DNA of 64,000 nt from SXZD01 sp034680345 (lineage in GTDB: Bacteria > Pseudomonadota > Gammaproteobacteria > Burkholderiales > Burkholderiaceae_B). Below, one piece after another: positions 26,751 through 36,053 of this stretch. The DNA lies in contig JAXISZ010000011.1 in NCBI GenBank assembly GCA_034680345.1, positions 1-64,000 on the forward strand, given 5' to 3'. A program made the translations under genes and the position numbers. The notes under the pieces were generated by a model. The model searched no databases. It was not told the origin of the DNA and saw only the letters and a list, made by a program, of their open reading frames with translations. How positions within the stretch are numbered: position 1 is the stretch's first letter; the number at the start of each line of letters is the position of its first letter.

Positions 26751-27398
26751 TTACTTTTTTAGTCCCTTAGCAACCAAAAAAGTTTCAGCTGATTTGTCTC
26801 GACTGGCTTTTGGTTTAAACGGTTTTACACTGCGAAAATGTTTTTTAAAAAGCTCTACAGTTTGGCTGTAGTGCGACCCATGGAAGGTTTTTGTGATTAA
26901 AACTCCATCTTTTTTTAAATGTTTAACTGCAAATTCCATGGCCAATTCGCATACGTGCGCTATTCGTGCGGCGTCTGCCATGGCAACGCCAGATAAATTA
27001 GGCGCCATGTCTGAAACCACCAGATCCAAAGCCTCACCACCTACAAGGTGTTCTAGCGTGTGTAATACATCTTCTTCCCTAAAATCGCCTTGTATGAAAT
27101 GTACGCCAGGCACTTCTTCCATAGGCAGTAAATCTAAGGCTACAATAGAGCCTTGAATTTGTCCGCCAGGGCCTACCAAGGCTTCACGTAGCACTTGTGA
27201 CCAACTGCCAGGGGAAGAACCAAGGTCTACCACGCGCATACCAGGTTTAAAAAGTCGTTCTTGCTCAGCAATTTCTTTTAATTTGAAAGCCGCACGCGAA
27301 CGGTAGCCCGCTTTTTGAGCAAGTTTTACATAAGGATCTGTTAAATGGTCCTGTAACCATGATTTATTGAATTTATTTTTAGCCATCACCGCGTACAA
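26751..27398 (-). CDS. rlmE: 23S rRNA 2'-O-methyltransferase E
   Basis: RlmE (RrmJ/FtsJ) methylates U2552 in the A loop of 23S rRNA late in 50S assembly. The 215 residues hold SRAAFKLKEIAEQ with the first catalytic Lys, RVVDLGSSPGSWSQVLREAL (SAM loop) and DLVVSDMAPNLSGV with the catalytic Asp. ITKTFHGSHYSQ and KPFKPKASRDKSAETFLVAKG follow with the remaining Lys and Glu. It is divergent from yhbY by 26 bp and upstream of ftsH, matching the order found in E. coli and relatives. Confidence 0.95.
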   Translation of the reverse strand: MYAVMAKNKFNKSWLQDHLTDPYVKLAQKAGYRSRAAFKLKEIAEQERLFKPGMRVVDLGSSPGSWSQVLREALVGPGGQIQGSIVALDLLPMEEVPGVHFIQGDFREEDVLHTLEHLVGGEALDLVVSDMAPNLSGVAMADAARIAHVCELAMEFAVKHLKKDGVLITKTFHGSHYSQTVELFKKHFRSVKPFKPKASRDKSAETFLVAKGLKK

Positions 27399-27424
27399 TA
27401 ACGTTTTTATTAGGTTTAAAATTT

Positions 27425-28039
27425 ATGCTGCACTCTATACCAAATACTGAATTAACCCCCGTACAACGAAAAACACTCAAAGCTTTAGCGCACCATTTAA
27501 ATCCCGTTGTCATGATTGGTGAAAAAGGGTTAACAGCTGCGGTTATCAAAGAAATTGATATTAATTTACAAGCGCATCAATTAATTAAAGTACGTGTGAG
27601 TGGAGACGATCGCCAGTCTCGGTTAGACATTTTAGCGGCTATTGTTTCAGCCACTTTGTGTCAGCCTGTGCAACACATTGGTAAATTGTTGGTATTGTAT
27701 CGCGCTAATCCTGAAAAATCGTTTTCCGGTTTGCATTTATCGCCCGTAAGTCGTTTAAATCAATCCGTTTCTCATTCTGCTAAACCTGTTCCAGGTCGTC
27801 CAACAAAATCTGACCGATCTTCAAACCGAAGGGAAAATCAATTAACCAAAGGCGCATCAACCACAGAGTCTTCACGTGGTGGGGTTGCAAAGCGCTCAAC
27901 TAATCAATCGTATACTAAAACCAATCATCAATTAAATGATAGGCCAAGAGGCCGATCAAACAGTGGTTTACTAAAAAAATCAACCTTTGAATCGTCAAAA
28001 CCGCAAGCTGGCCGCAAGTTAAAAACAATTTTTAAATGA
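27425..28039 (+). CDS. yhbY: YhbY-family CRM-domain RNA-binding protein with long basic tail
   Basis: The N-terminal 95 residues form a CRM domain (LTPVQRKTLKALAHHLNPVV, then MIGEKGLTAAVIKEID), found on pre-50S ribosomal particles in E. coli. The GxxG-type loop (GEKG) is present. The protein continues about 105 residues beyond the domain with a disordered-looking tail rich in Ser, Asn, Lys and Arg, ending KPQAGRKLKTIFK. E. coli YhbY is about 97 residues, so this form is about twice as long; longer tails occur in other betaproteobacteria. A ribosome-assembly role is likely. Confidence 0.88.
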   Translation: MLHSIPNTELTPVQRKTLKALAHHLNPVVMIGEKGLTAAVIKEIDINLQAHQLIKVRVSGDDRQSRLDILAAIVSATLCQPVQHIGKLLVLYRANPEKSFSGLHLSPVSRLNQSVSHSAKPVPGRPTKSDRSSNRRENQLTKGASTTESSRGGVAKRSTNQSYTKTNHQLNDRPRGRSNSGLLKKSTFESSKPQAGRKLKTIFK

Positions 28040-28189
28040 CACGGCACATGCTGTGGTTTCTTGAGCTTTATTTAATCAGCCAAGCAAAGGTGTTTCAACG
28101 CGCTTGGCTTTGGCATCGACGGGTTGTTAAATGAAGTATAAGTTTGAGTGAGCTTCAGTTATTGAGCAATTGTTTGCAAATAAAGGACT

Positions 28190-28666
28190 TTATTTGTACT
28201 GAACATCCAGTATTTCGTATTCACGAACACCACCTGGGGCTTGAACTTTAGCAATATCGCCTGCATACTTACCAATCAGGGCCCGAGCAATTGGGCTGGT
28301 GATTGAAATTAGGTTTTGTTTGAGATCGGCTTCGTCTTCACCAACAATTTGGTAGTTTACTTCTGATCCTGTTTCTAGTTCTTCAAGTTTTACCGTTGCA
28401 CCGAAAACAATACGACCTTCTGGGTCTAAAGTCTTGGGGTCAATGATTTGCGCAACCGATAATTTGGCTTCGATTTCCATAATGCGGCCTTCGATAAACC
28501 CCTGTTTTTCTTTGGCTGCGTCGTATTCAGCGTTTTCAGATAAATCCCCCTGAGCGCGCGCTTCTGCAATTGCGTTAATAACGGCAGGGCGTTCAATGGT
28601 TTTTAAACGCTGTAATTCTTGTTTAAGCAGTTCAGCGCCGCGAACTGTTAATGGAATGGTGCTCAT
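28190..28666 (-). CDS. greA: Transcription elongation factor GreA
   Basis: GreA enters the secondary channel of RNA polymerase and stimulates cleavage of backtracked transcripts. The 158 residues have the N-terminal coiled coil with the acidic tip: RGAELLKQELQRLKTIERP, then ARAQGDLSENAEYDAAKEKQ (DLSENAEY holds the functional Asp and Glu). A C-terminal FKBP-like domain holds ISITSPIARALIGKYAGD. Length and motifs are canonical. The neighbourhood carAB-greA-yhbY-rlmE matches the ancestral proteobacterial order. Confidence 0.96.
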   Translation of the reverse strand: MSTIPLTVRGAELLKQELQRLKTIERPAVINAIAEARAQGDLSENAEYDAAKEKQGFIEGRIMEIEAKLSVAQIIDPKTLDPEGRIVFGATVKLEELETGSEVNYQIVGEDEADLKQNLISITSPIARALIGKYAGDIAKVQAPGGVREYEILDVQYK

Positions 28667-28966
28667 TGTTGAATTCCAATTCTAGTCTATAAATATTAAT
28701 ACGTTGACTTGGTGAACGATATGTTTTATGAAACAGTTGACGTGATTGGCATAACTGATATGACCGCTGATATCACTGATCTTGTTGGTATTTTATGCCT
28801 ATGCTACAAGCCATAGAATTTATATTCAGTTTAAAAAAGCAGGCTAAAACGGTGATGCTAACACGCTAACGGTATTTTGTGTAAGCCCATACGGTCCGCA
28901 CAAATGGTTGCAAAATTGATTGCACAGATCGTATCCTTTGTGTTCAATGATCTGTGCATCAAGTGA
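28667..28966. other. Non-coding stretch between greA and carB with an inverted repeat
   Basis: These 300 bp lie upstream of greA and downstream of carB (both minus). They contain a perfect 10-bp inverted repeat (28921-28930 and 28949-28958). A short frame at 28721-28816 (31 codons, plus) has repetitive Asp/Ile/Thr content and no convincing ribosome-binding site; I do not call it a gene. The greA promoter must lie near 28670-28720. Confidence 0.5.
28921..28958 (-). terminator. Candidate carAB terminator hairpin
   Basis: TGCACAGATC and GATCTGTGCA form a perfect 10-bp stem with an 18-nt loop, 9 bp after the carB stop codon. The following minus-strand sequence has only a short T run (ATCAATTTTG), so this is either a weak intrinsic terminator or a 3'-protective hairpin. 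Confidence 0.45.
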
Positions 28967-31900
28967 TTAAGAATTTAATGCTTGGTGTAAACTTTGAAGG
29001 TCGTAAACTTCCAGCCCATGAAGGTGTTTCATGCCTTCAACAGCAGCCTTTGCACCAGCGATGGTGGTGTAGTATGTAACGCGTGACGCTAACGCGTTGG
29101 TGCGTATATACCGTGAATCGCTGATAGCGTTGCGTTTTTCCTCTACGGTATTAATTACCAGAGAAATTTCGCCATTTTTTAACATGTCTACGATGTTGGG
29201 CCGCCCTTCAGCCACTTTGTTTACAACTTTTACAGGGACCCCAGCCTCTGATAGCGCTGAGGCCGTTCCTCGCGTGGCCACCAATTCAAACCCCAACTCA
29301 CACAGTCCTTGAGCCACTTGCACCGCTTTGATTTTGTCACCATTTTTGACGCTAATAAAAACCTTACCAGATTCAGGTAACTTGATGCCAGCAGCCATTT
29401 GGGATTTTACAAACGCTTCACCAAATGTGCGCCCTACACCCATGACTTCACCGGTGGATTTCATTTCTGGACCTAAAATGGTGTCTACACCAGGAAATTT
29501 AACAAATGGGAATACCGCTTCTTTAACTGAAAAATACGGTGGAACCACTTCAGTTTTAATGCCTTGAGCATCAAAACCTATACTTGCCATGCAGCGTGCA
29601 GCTAATTTTGCTAAGGGCAAACCGGTTGCTTTGGACACATAGGGCACGGTGCGTGAGGCGCGAGGGTTGACTTCAAGCACATACACGCAATTGTTTTGAA
29701 TAGCAAACTGTACGTTCATTAGGCCAACCACATTCAACGCCCGAGCCATAAGACTAGTTTGGCGTTTGAGTTCTTCAATCAACTCAGCCGACAATGAGTA
29801 TGGAGGTAGGCAGCAAGCAGAGTCTCCAGAGTGAACTCCAGCTTGTTCAATGTGCTCCATGACACCGCCAATTAGAATGCGTTTGCCATCAGATAAACAG
29901 TCAACATCCACCTCAATGGCGTCGTTTAGAAAACGATCTAACAGTACAGGAGAGTCATTGGAGACTTTTACGGCTTCGCGCATATAGCGTTCAAGGTCTT
30001 TTTGTTCATGAACAACTTCCATTGCGCGACCACCCAGTACATAACTAGGTCGAACCACCAACGGATAGCCTATTTCTTGCGCTAAACTAATGGCTTCGGA
30101 TTCATTACGGGCCGTACGATTGGGCGGTTGCCGTAAATCTAGTTTTACCAGAAGTTTTTGGAATCGTTCTCGGTCTTCCGCAATGTCGATGCTGTCTGGG
30201 CTGGTACCAATAATAGGCACGCCATTGGCTTCAAGGGCTTTGGCCAGTTTTAATGGGGTTTGACCACCATACTGAACAATAACACCAATTGGTTTTTCTT
30301 TTTCTACAATTTCTAGAACGTCTTCAAGCGTTAAGGGTTCGAAATATAGGCGATCTGAGGTGTCATAGTCTGTAGATACGGTTTCAGGGTTACAATTGAC
30401 CATGATGGTTTCAAAACCGTCTTCACGCAGTGCCATAGCAGCATGTACACAGCAATAATCAAATTCAATGCCTTGACCAATACGGTTGGGCCCGCCACCC
30501 AAGACCATAATTTTTTTATTGTTGGTGGGTTCAGCTTCGCACTCTTTTTCATATGTGGAGTAGAGGTACGCTGTGGATGTGGAAAACTCAGCAGCACAGG
30601 TGTCCACCCGTTTGAAAACAGGGCGAATGCCTTGTAGGTGGCGTTGTTTTCGAACCTCGCCTTCGGTGCTGTCCAGCAGGTAAGCAAGGCGGCGATCAGA
30701 AAATCCTTTGCGTTTTAATTGACGTAAACTGTGTGCGTCCAATTCGGCAAGGGTCATTTTCTCAAGCCGTAGTTCTAGGTCAACAATTTCTTTGATTTGA
30801 ACCAAGAACCATGGGTCAATGTGGGTTAACGCATGCACTTCTTCAACGGTGAATTGTTGAGCAAAAGCATCGCCCACATACCAAATGCGTTCTGGCCCTG
30901 GAGATCCGAGCTCTTTTTCAATGGTTTCTCGGTCAGTGGTTTTTTGGTTTAATCCATCTACGCCAAGCTCTAATCCACGCAATGCTTTTTGAAAGCTTTC
31001 CTGGAAAGTGCGGCCAATGGCCATGACCTCACCAACCGATTTCATTTGTGTTGTTAGGCGATTATCGGCTTGAGGAAATTTTTCAAACGCAAAACGCGGC
31101 ACCTTGGTAACAACGTAGTCGATACTTGGTTCAAATGATGCAGGTGTTGCTCCAGCAGTGATTTCGTTGCGCAGTTCATCTAGGGTATAACCCACTGCTA
31201 ATTTTGCAGCTACTTTGGCAATTGGAAATCCTGTGGCTTTGGAAGCCAAAGCCGATGAGCGCGATACCCTCGGATTCATTTCAATAACAATCATGCGACC
31301 GTTATGCGGATTGATAGCAAACTGTACGTTAGAGCCACCAGTATCTACACCAATTTCACGCAAAATGGCGATAGATGCATTGCGTAACAATTGGTATTCT
31401 CGGTCTGTCAGCGTTTGGGCTGGCGCCACTGTAATAGAGTCGCCAGTATGTACGCCCATGGGGTCGAGGTTTTCGATGGAACAAACAATAATGCAGTTGT
31501 CTTGGTGGTCGCGGACAACCTCCATTTCGTATTCTTTCCAACCAATTAAGCTTTCTTCAATCAGTAGCTCATGAGTGGGTGATGCTTCAATCCCACGGCG
31601 GCATATGGATTCGAACTCTTCAGCATTATAAGCAATGCCACCGCCAGTGCCACCTAAGGTGAAGCTAGGGCGAATGACAATTGGAAAGCCGTTGGTGCCT
31701 GTGGTTGCCGCAATCTGCTTTTGCATTTCCCAGGCTTGGTCCATGGAGTGTGCAACAGCCGATACAGCCGAGGATAAACCAATAGAGGTCATCGCGTTTT
31801 TGAACTTTTGACGGTCTTCGGCTTTTTCAATCGCTTTTTCATTGGCGCCAATCATCTCGACTTTGTATTTTTCTAGAACCCCATGGCGATGTAGGTCTAG

Positions 31901-32197
31901 CGCGCAGTTTAGCGCTGTTTGTCCGCCCATGGTGGGCAATAAGGCATCTGGACGTTCTTTAGCAATGATTTTTTCTAGCACTTGCCATTGAATCGGTTCA
32001 ATGTAGGTGACGTTGGCCATTTCGGGGTCGGTCATGATTGTGGCTGGATTGCTATTAACCAAAACCACTCGATAACCTTCTTTGCGTAAAGCTTTACAGG
32101 CTTGAGCCCCGGAATAATCAAATTCGCATGCTTGGCCAATAACAATAGGGCCAGCACCAATAATTAAAATGGTTTTAATATCGTTACGCTTAGGCAT
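28967..32197 (-). CDS. carB: Carbamoyl-phosphate synthase large subunit
   Basis: CarB makes carbamoyl phosphate from bicarbonate, ATP and ammonia channelled from CarA, feeding arginine and pyrimidine synthesis. The 1076 residues show the expected tandem ATP-grasp halves. The first begins ILIIGAGPIVIGQACEFDYS and the second, near 560, IMVLGGGPNRIGQGIEFDYC. ATP-grasp loops such as RPSFTLGGTGGG and RPSYVLGGRAMEVV are present. The C-terminal MGS-like regulatory domain has VATRGTASALSEAGVPV. Length is standard. It starts 1 bp after carA. Confidence 0.97.
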   Translation of the reverse strand: MPKRNDIKTILIIGAGPIVIGQACEFDYSGAQACKALRKEGYRVVLVNSNPATIMTDPEMANVTYIEPIQWQVLEKIIAKERPDALLPTMGGQTALNCALDLHRHGVLEKYKVEMIGANEKAIEKAEDRQKFKNAMTSIGLSSAVSAVAHSMDQAWEMQKQIAATTGTNGFPIVIRPSFTLGGTGGGIAYNAEEFESICRRGIEASPTHELLIEESLIGWKEYEMEVVRDHQDNCIIVCSIENLDPMGVHTGDSITVAPAQTLTDREYQLLRNASIAILREIGVDTGGSNVQFAINPHNGRMIVIEMNPRVSRSSALASKATGFPIAKVAAKLAVGYTLDELRNEITAGATPASFEPSIDYVVTKVPRFAFEKFPQADNRLTTQMKSVGEVMAIGRTFQESFQKALRGLELGVDGLNQKTTDRETIEKELGSPGPERIWYVGDAFAQQFTVEEVHALTHIDPWFLVQIKEIVDLELRLEKMTLAELDAHSLRQLKRKGFSDRRLAYLLDSTEGEVRKQRHLQGIRPVFKRVDTCAAEFSTSTAYLYSTYEKECEAEPTNNKKIMVLGGGPNRIGQGIEFDYCCVHAAMALREDGFETIMVNCNPETVSTDYDTSDRLYFEPLTLEDVLEIVEKEKPIGVIVQYGGQTPLKLAKALEANGVPIIGTSPDSIDIAEDRERFQKLLVKLDLRQPPNRTARNESEAISLAQEIGYPLVVRPSYVLGGRAMEVVHEQKDLERYMREAVKVSNDSPVLLDRFLNDAIEVDVDCLSDGKRILIGGVMEHIEQAGVHSGDSACCLPPYSLSAELIEELKRQTSLMARALNVVGLMNVQFAIQNNCVYVLEVNPRASRTVPYVSKATGLPLAKLAARCMASIGFDAQGIKTEVVPPYFSVKEAVFPFVKFPGVDTILGPEMKSTGEVMGVGRTFGEAFVKSQMAAGIKLPESGKVFISVKNGDKIKAVQVAQGLCELGFELVATRGTASALSEAGVPVKVVNKVAEGRPNIVDMLKNGEISLVINTVEEKRNAISDSRYIRTNALASRVTYYTTIAGAKAAVEGMKHLHGLEVYDLQSLHQALNS

Positions 32198-32198
32198 G

Positions 32199-33401
32199 TT
32201 AAGCTTTCATTGTGCTGCTGGTTTTCTTGTTGCTGCTGGCATCTGCCATTTCGGTTATAAAACGATCAAATAAATAAGCAATATCATGGGGGCCAGGGCT
32301 TGCTTCGGGGTGCCCTTGGAAGCAAAAAGCAGGTCGGTCGGTGCGTGCTAAACCTTGGATGGAACCATCAAATAGTGAAACATGGGTAATTCTTAAGTTC
32401 TTTGGTAAGCTTGCAGGGTCAACCGCGAAACCATGGTTTTGGCTGGTAATTGAAACTCTTTGAGTATCAAGGTCTTGTACCGGATGATTGGCGCCATGGT
32501 GGCCAAATTTCATTTTTAGGGTTTTAGCGCCCGAAGCCAAAGCCATAAGCTGATGACCTAAGCAAATACCAAACACAGGTATGTGGGTTTGGTCCAAAAT
32601 ATGGGCAATACTGCTTATTGCATATTCACAAGGTTGGGGGTCTCCTGGGCCGTTGGATAAAAATACGCCGTCAGGTTGGTATTGCAAAATGTCTTGTGCG
32701 GTTGATTGTGCGGGCAACACTGTAATGTGGCAGCCACGGTTTGCAAGCATTCTTAGAATATTGCGTTTAACACCAAAATCTAGTGCTACAACTCGATACG
32801 GTTGTGATTCAACTTTTTTAAATGTGCCGCCAGTGTTTTCAAGCTGCCACTGACCCTCTGTCCATTCGTAGGCACTGTGGGTGCTGACTTCTTTGGCAAG
32901 GTCCATGCCGGCTAAGCCAGCAAAGCCTCGGGCCAATTCAATCGCTTTGGCTGCTGAAAACTCGATAGGCGCACCTTCTGCAAGAATGCAGCTGTTTTGT
33001 GCGCCTTTTTCTCGCAGTATGCGGGTGAGCTTGCGAGTGTCAATTTCTGCAATACCAGGAACCCCAGCGTTTTTTAGGTAATCTTGGAGATTGTTTTCTG
33101 AGCGAAAGTTTGAAACTACCGCTGATAAGTCTCGCACCACCAAACCAGAAGCGTAGACGCTGGCTGATTCTTCGTCTTGAAGATTAACACCGGTATTGCC
33201 TATGTGTGGATAGGTGAGAGTAACAATTTGCTGGCAGTAAGACGGGTCTGTCAATATTTCTTGATAACCTGTAAGGGCGGTATTAAAAACCACTTCACCG
33301 GTTTTAAAAACCGATGCACCGATGGATACCCCTTCAAATACGGTTCCGTCGGCAAGCGCGAGCAAGGCGCGTGGGCGGGCACTTGCGATCTGTATAGACA
33401 A
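32199..33401 (-). CDS. carA: Carbamoyl-phosphate synthase small subunit
   Basis: CarA is the glutamine amidotransferase subunit. The 400 residues have an N-terminal CarA-specific domain (ALLALADGTVFEGVSIG, FNTALTGYQEILTDPSY). The class I amidotransferase domain has nucleophile motif PVFGICLGHQLMALASG and the His-Glu pair in CFQGHPEASPGPHD. SNGPGDPQPCEYAI marks the glutamine pocket. The C-terminus carries an extra Ser/Lys/Thr tail. A promoter is visible upstream, and carB follows after 1 bp. Confidence 0.96.
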   Translation of the reverse strand: MSIQIASARPRALLALADGTVFEGVSIGASVFKTGEVVFNTALTGYQEILTDPSYCQQIVTLTYPHIGNTGVNLQDEESASVYASGLVVRDLSAVVSNFRSENNLQDYLKNAGVPGIAEIDTRKLTRILREKGAQNSCILAEGAPIEFSAAKAIELARGFAGLAGMDLAKEVSTHSAYEWTEGQWQLENTGGTFKKVESQPYRVVALDFGVKRNILRMLANRGCHITVLPAQSTAQDILQYQPDGVFLSNGPGDPQPCEYAISSIAHILDQTHIPVFGICLGHQLMALASGAKTLKMKFGHHGANHPVQDLDTQRVSITSQNHGFAVDPASLPKNLRITHVSLFDGSIQGLARTDRPAFCFQGHPEASPGPHDIAYLFDRFITEMADASSNKKTSSTMKA

Positions 33402-33448
33402 GGAAAAACTCCTGTTGGGATGGGGATTTAATAGCTAAATAGCCCAAT

Positions 33449-33478
33449 ATTATACCGCTATCTTGTTGGTAAAACCAA
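33449..33478 (-). promoter_or_regulatory. Sigma-70-type promoter of carAB
   Basis: On the minus strand TTGGTT (33478-33473) is followed after 18 bp by a perfect TATAAT (33454-33449), about 50 bp before the carA start. It is the best promoter-like pair in the 195-bp gap between rfbC and carA. No clear pyrimidine- or arginine-responsive operator could be assigned. Confidence 0.55.
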
Positions 33479-33596
33479 ATTACGCTGGTTTGATAAGTTC
33501 GACGTTGGGTTGGCAGATGGCGCCTTAGTAATCAATTAAAGAGTATACAAAGTAAAGTGATTGAGGTGAGTAAGGCTGCTCTGTTCGATCATTTTT

Positions 33597-34151
33597 TTAA
33601 AAATAATCAGATTCTTCCCAGTTTTTTCCTAAAGCGTCTTTATCTGAAAGCGTTGGAACACCACTAAATTGCCAGTTGATGTTTAGTTGGGAGTCGTTCC
33701 AAACAATACAGCGTTCGTGGGCTTGGCTCCAGTAATCGGTGACTTTGTACTGAAAAATTGCATTTTCACTTAAGGTGATAAACCCGTGAGCAAATCCGGG
33801 GGGAATCCACATTTGTCGCTTGTTCTCAGCGCTTAGCAGTTCGCCATGCCATTGTCCGAATGTACTTGATGAGCGCCGTAAATCCACCGCAACATCCCAA
33901 ACTTCACCTTGAATAACTCGCACCAATTTGCCTTGTGATTTGGGGGCAGTTTGGTAGTGAAGGCCGCGAAGTACACCGCGTTGACTGCAGGATTCGTTGT
34001 CTTGCACAAAGGCAAAGCCACCTGTTGTTTGACCAAATAGGTTGTTAAATTGCTTTTGATTGAAGCTTTCAAAAAAATACCCCCTTGCGTCACTAAAAAC
34101 GCGAGGAGTAAAAACCCAAAGGTCGTTTAAGGGGGTAAGCAAGGCGTTCAT
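33597..34151 (-). CDS. rfbC: dTDP-4-dehydrorhamnose 3,5-epimerase
   Basis: RfbC (RmlC) epimerises the 4-keto-6-deoxy sugar at C3 and C5, third step of dTDP-L-rhamnose synthesis. The 184-residue cupin shows VFSDARGYFFESFNQKQFN, RGVLRGLHYQT with the catalytic His, GEVWDVAVDLRRSS, WIPPGFAHGF and FQYKVTDYW with the catalytic Tyr region. It is last in rfbBDAC, 4 bp after rfbA. L-rhamnose is used for O-antigen or other surface glycans; no rhamnosyltransferase is present in this window. Confidence 0.95.
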   Translation of the reverse strand: MNALLTPLNDLWVFTPRVFSDARGYFFESFNQKQFNNLFGQTTGGFAFVQDNESCSQRGVLRGLHYQTAPKSQGKLVRVIQGEVWDVAVDLRRSSSTFGQWHGELLSAENKRQMWIPPGFAHGFITLSENAIFQYKVTDYWSQAHERCIVWNDSQLNINWQFSGVPTLSDKDALGKNWEESDYF

Positions 34152-34155
34152 GAGA

Positions 34156-35037
34156 TTAAAATACCTTATGTTTTAATACGTTTAAGAGATACTGGCCATA
34201 GCCACTTTTGATTAAGGGTTGTGCCAGTTCTTCAAGTTTTTCGTCGTTAATCCAGCCGTTGCGCCAAGCAACTTCTTCCGGGCAAGAAATTTTTAAGCCT
34301 TGGCGTTTTTCTAAGGTGTGAATAAATTGTGCGGCATCTAACAGGGAGTCGTGTGTGCCAGTGTCTAGCCAGGCGTGGCCTCGCCCCATCACTTCAACGT
34401 TGAGTTGGCCTTGCTGAAGGTAGATTTGGTTGATGTCGGTGATTTCGAGCTCGCCTCGCGCCGATGGCTTGATTTGCTTTGCAATTTCTACAACATTTTT
34501 ATCGTAAAAGTATAAGCCTGTGACTGCGTATCGGCTTTTTGGAATGGATGGCTTTTCTTCAATGGAGATGGCTTGCCATTGGCTATTGAATTCAACCACA
34601 CCATAACGCTGCGGGTCTTGTACTGGATAAGCAAATACCGTGGCCCCGCTACCTAGATGAGAGGCTTGGCGCAATTGCTTGGCTAAATCGTGCCCATAAA
34701 AAAGGTTATCTCCTAGCACTAGGGCACTGTGGCTGTTACCAATAAAGTCTTTGCCAATCATAAAAGCTTGTGCAAGGCCGTCAGGGCTTGGTTGTACCGC
34801 ATAGTCAACATGAATACCCCATTGCCGGCAGTCCCCCAACAGTTGTTGGAAGCGTGGAGTGTCTTGTGGGGTTGAGATAATTAAAATTTCACGTAAACCC
34901 GACAGCATTAAGGTGCTAAGCGGGTAGTAAATCATGGGCTTATCATAAACTGGCAGCAATTGTTTGCTCATGGCCAGTGTGACCGGATGAAGCCGTGTGC
35001 CGGAACCTCCGGCCAGAATAATGCCTTTGCGGTTCAT
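34156..35037 (-). CDS. rfbA: Glucose-1-phosphate thymidylyltransferase
   Basis: RfbA (RmlA) makes dTDP-glucose from dTTP and glucose-1-phosphate. The 293 residues from the ATG at 35037 begin MNRKGIILAGGSGTRLHPVT, the nucleotidyltransferase signature, then KQLLPVYDKPMIYYPLSTLM, GDNLFYGHDL and EKPSIPKSRYAVTGLYFYD. I reject the in-frame upstream ATG at 35127 because its 30 extra residues are non-homologous and lie inside rfbD. The chosen start overlaps the rfbD stop by 4 bp. Confidence 0.96.
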   Translation of the reverse strand: MNRKGIILAGGSGTRLHPVTLAMSKQLLPVYDKPMIYYPLSTLMLSGLREILIISTPQDTPRFQQLLGDCRQWGIHVDYAVQPSPDGLAQAFMIGKDFIGNSHSALVLGDNLFYGHDLAKQLRQASHLGSGATVFAYPVQDPQRYGVVEFNSQWQAISIEEKPSIPKSRYAVTGLYFYDKNVVEIAKQIKPSARGELEITDINQIYLQQGQLNVEVMGRGHAWLDTGTHDSLLDAAQFIHTLEKRQGLKISCPEEVAWRNGWINDEKLEELAQPLIKSGYGQYLLNVLKHKVF

Positions 35038-35969
35038 GTGGATGTGTCCTTTTGTGTGGGAATTTTTAAATTCTGTATTTCGGTCAATAGTGCTGCAGTG
35101 ACTGCGTCTTGCCAGTGTGGTGGACAAATGCCTAATGTGTTTTGAAGTTTTTTTGTGTTGAGCACTGAGTAGGCTGGACGCGCCGCTTTAAATTTCATAT
35201 CTTGGGTTGTGGCACGATTTAGCACTGGCACTTTGGGTAATAATGCGGTGCCTTTACATATTTCAAAGCTTAAGGCGGCATAATCGTACCATGATGTTTG
35301 ACCAGCAGCGGTTGCATTAAAAAGGCCTGTTGGACAATCTTTAGCGGTTTTGCGTTTCTGATTCCAGTTAAGCGCCAATTCAGCTAAAAATTGTGCTGCC
35401 GTGGGTGCCCCAATTTGATCATCAACAATCGATAACTCACCGCGCTGGCGCCCTAAGGCCAAAATTTTTTTATAAAAATTATCCCCTTTGGGTGAAAAAA
35501 CCCAGCTGGTACGCAAAATAACATAGTCGCCGTCGGTTTCTTGGATATACTGATCGCCTAAGAGTTTGCTGTGACCGTAAACACTGATGGGGTTGGGTTT
35601 TGAGGTTTCAGTATATGGCGTATTTTGGGTGCCATCAAAAACGTAGTCGCTGCTATAGTGGATCAGTAAACTACCTAAGCGTTTACATTCTTCGGCCAAA
35701 ATTCCGCTGGCGTGTGCATTGATGGCATAGCAAGTGTCGCTGTTGTTTTCAGCTTGTTCTACGTTTGTATACGCTGCTGCATTAATCAGCACATGGGGTT
35801 TGAATGTACGCACAGTTTGAACAATTGCATCAGCTTGGCAAAGGTTGAGTTGGCCACTTGTTGGCATTGTAATATCACCGGCATAAATGTGTTCTGTTGA
35901 GTGTAATAAGCTTTTTAATTCAGAGCCAATTTGCCCTTTGCTGCCAAGTATCAGTAAACGGTGGTTCAT
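35034..35969 (-). CDS. rfbD: dTDP-4-dehydrorhamnose reductase
   Basis: RfbD (RmlD) is the last enzyme of the rhamnose pathway, an NAD(P)H-dependent extended SDR. The 311 residues have LLILGSKGQIGSELKSLL at the N-terminus, LINAAAYTNVEQAENN and the catalytic pair in SVYGHSKLLGDQY (YxxxK). YDYAALSFEIC lies near 240. It is coupled to rfbA by a 4-bp overlap and lies 84 bp after rfbB. Length is slightly above the usual 290-300, mainly in the C-terminal tail. Confidence 0.94.
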   Translation of the reverse strand: MNHRLLILGSKGQIGSELKSLLHSTEHIYAGDITMPTSGQLNLCQADAIVQTVRTFKPHVLINAAAYTNVEQAENNSDTCYAINAHASGILAEECKRLGSLLIHYSSDYVFDGTQNTPYTETSKPNPISVYGHSKLLGDQYIQETDGDYVILRTSWVFSPKGDNFYKKILALGRQRGELSIVDDQIGAPTAAQFLAELALNWNQKRKTAKDCPTGLFNATAAGQTSWYDYAALSFEICKGTALLPKVPVLNRATTQDMKFKAARPAYSVLNTKKLQNTLGICPPHWQDAVTAALLTEIQNLKIPTQKDTST

Positions 35970-36053
35970 TTAAGCTTATTGCAGTGGTTTAGATTGTGCG
36001 TGACAATTTTAAAAGAAGATTGGTCACCGACTTGGTTTGTTATATTGGCCATG

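Noticed and set aside
28721..28816. 31-codon plus-strand frame between greA and carB with repeated Asp/Ile/Thr residues
   Set aside because: Too short, no ribosome-binding site, and flanked by genes on the other strand; the repetitive look comes from a GATATxACxGAT-like DNA pattern.
34156..35127. Long form of rfbA with 30 extra N-terminal residues
   Set aside because: The extension is non-homologous and lies within the rfbD coding region; MNRKGIILAGGSGTRL is the family start.
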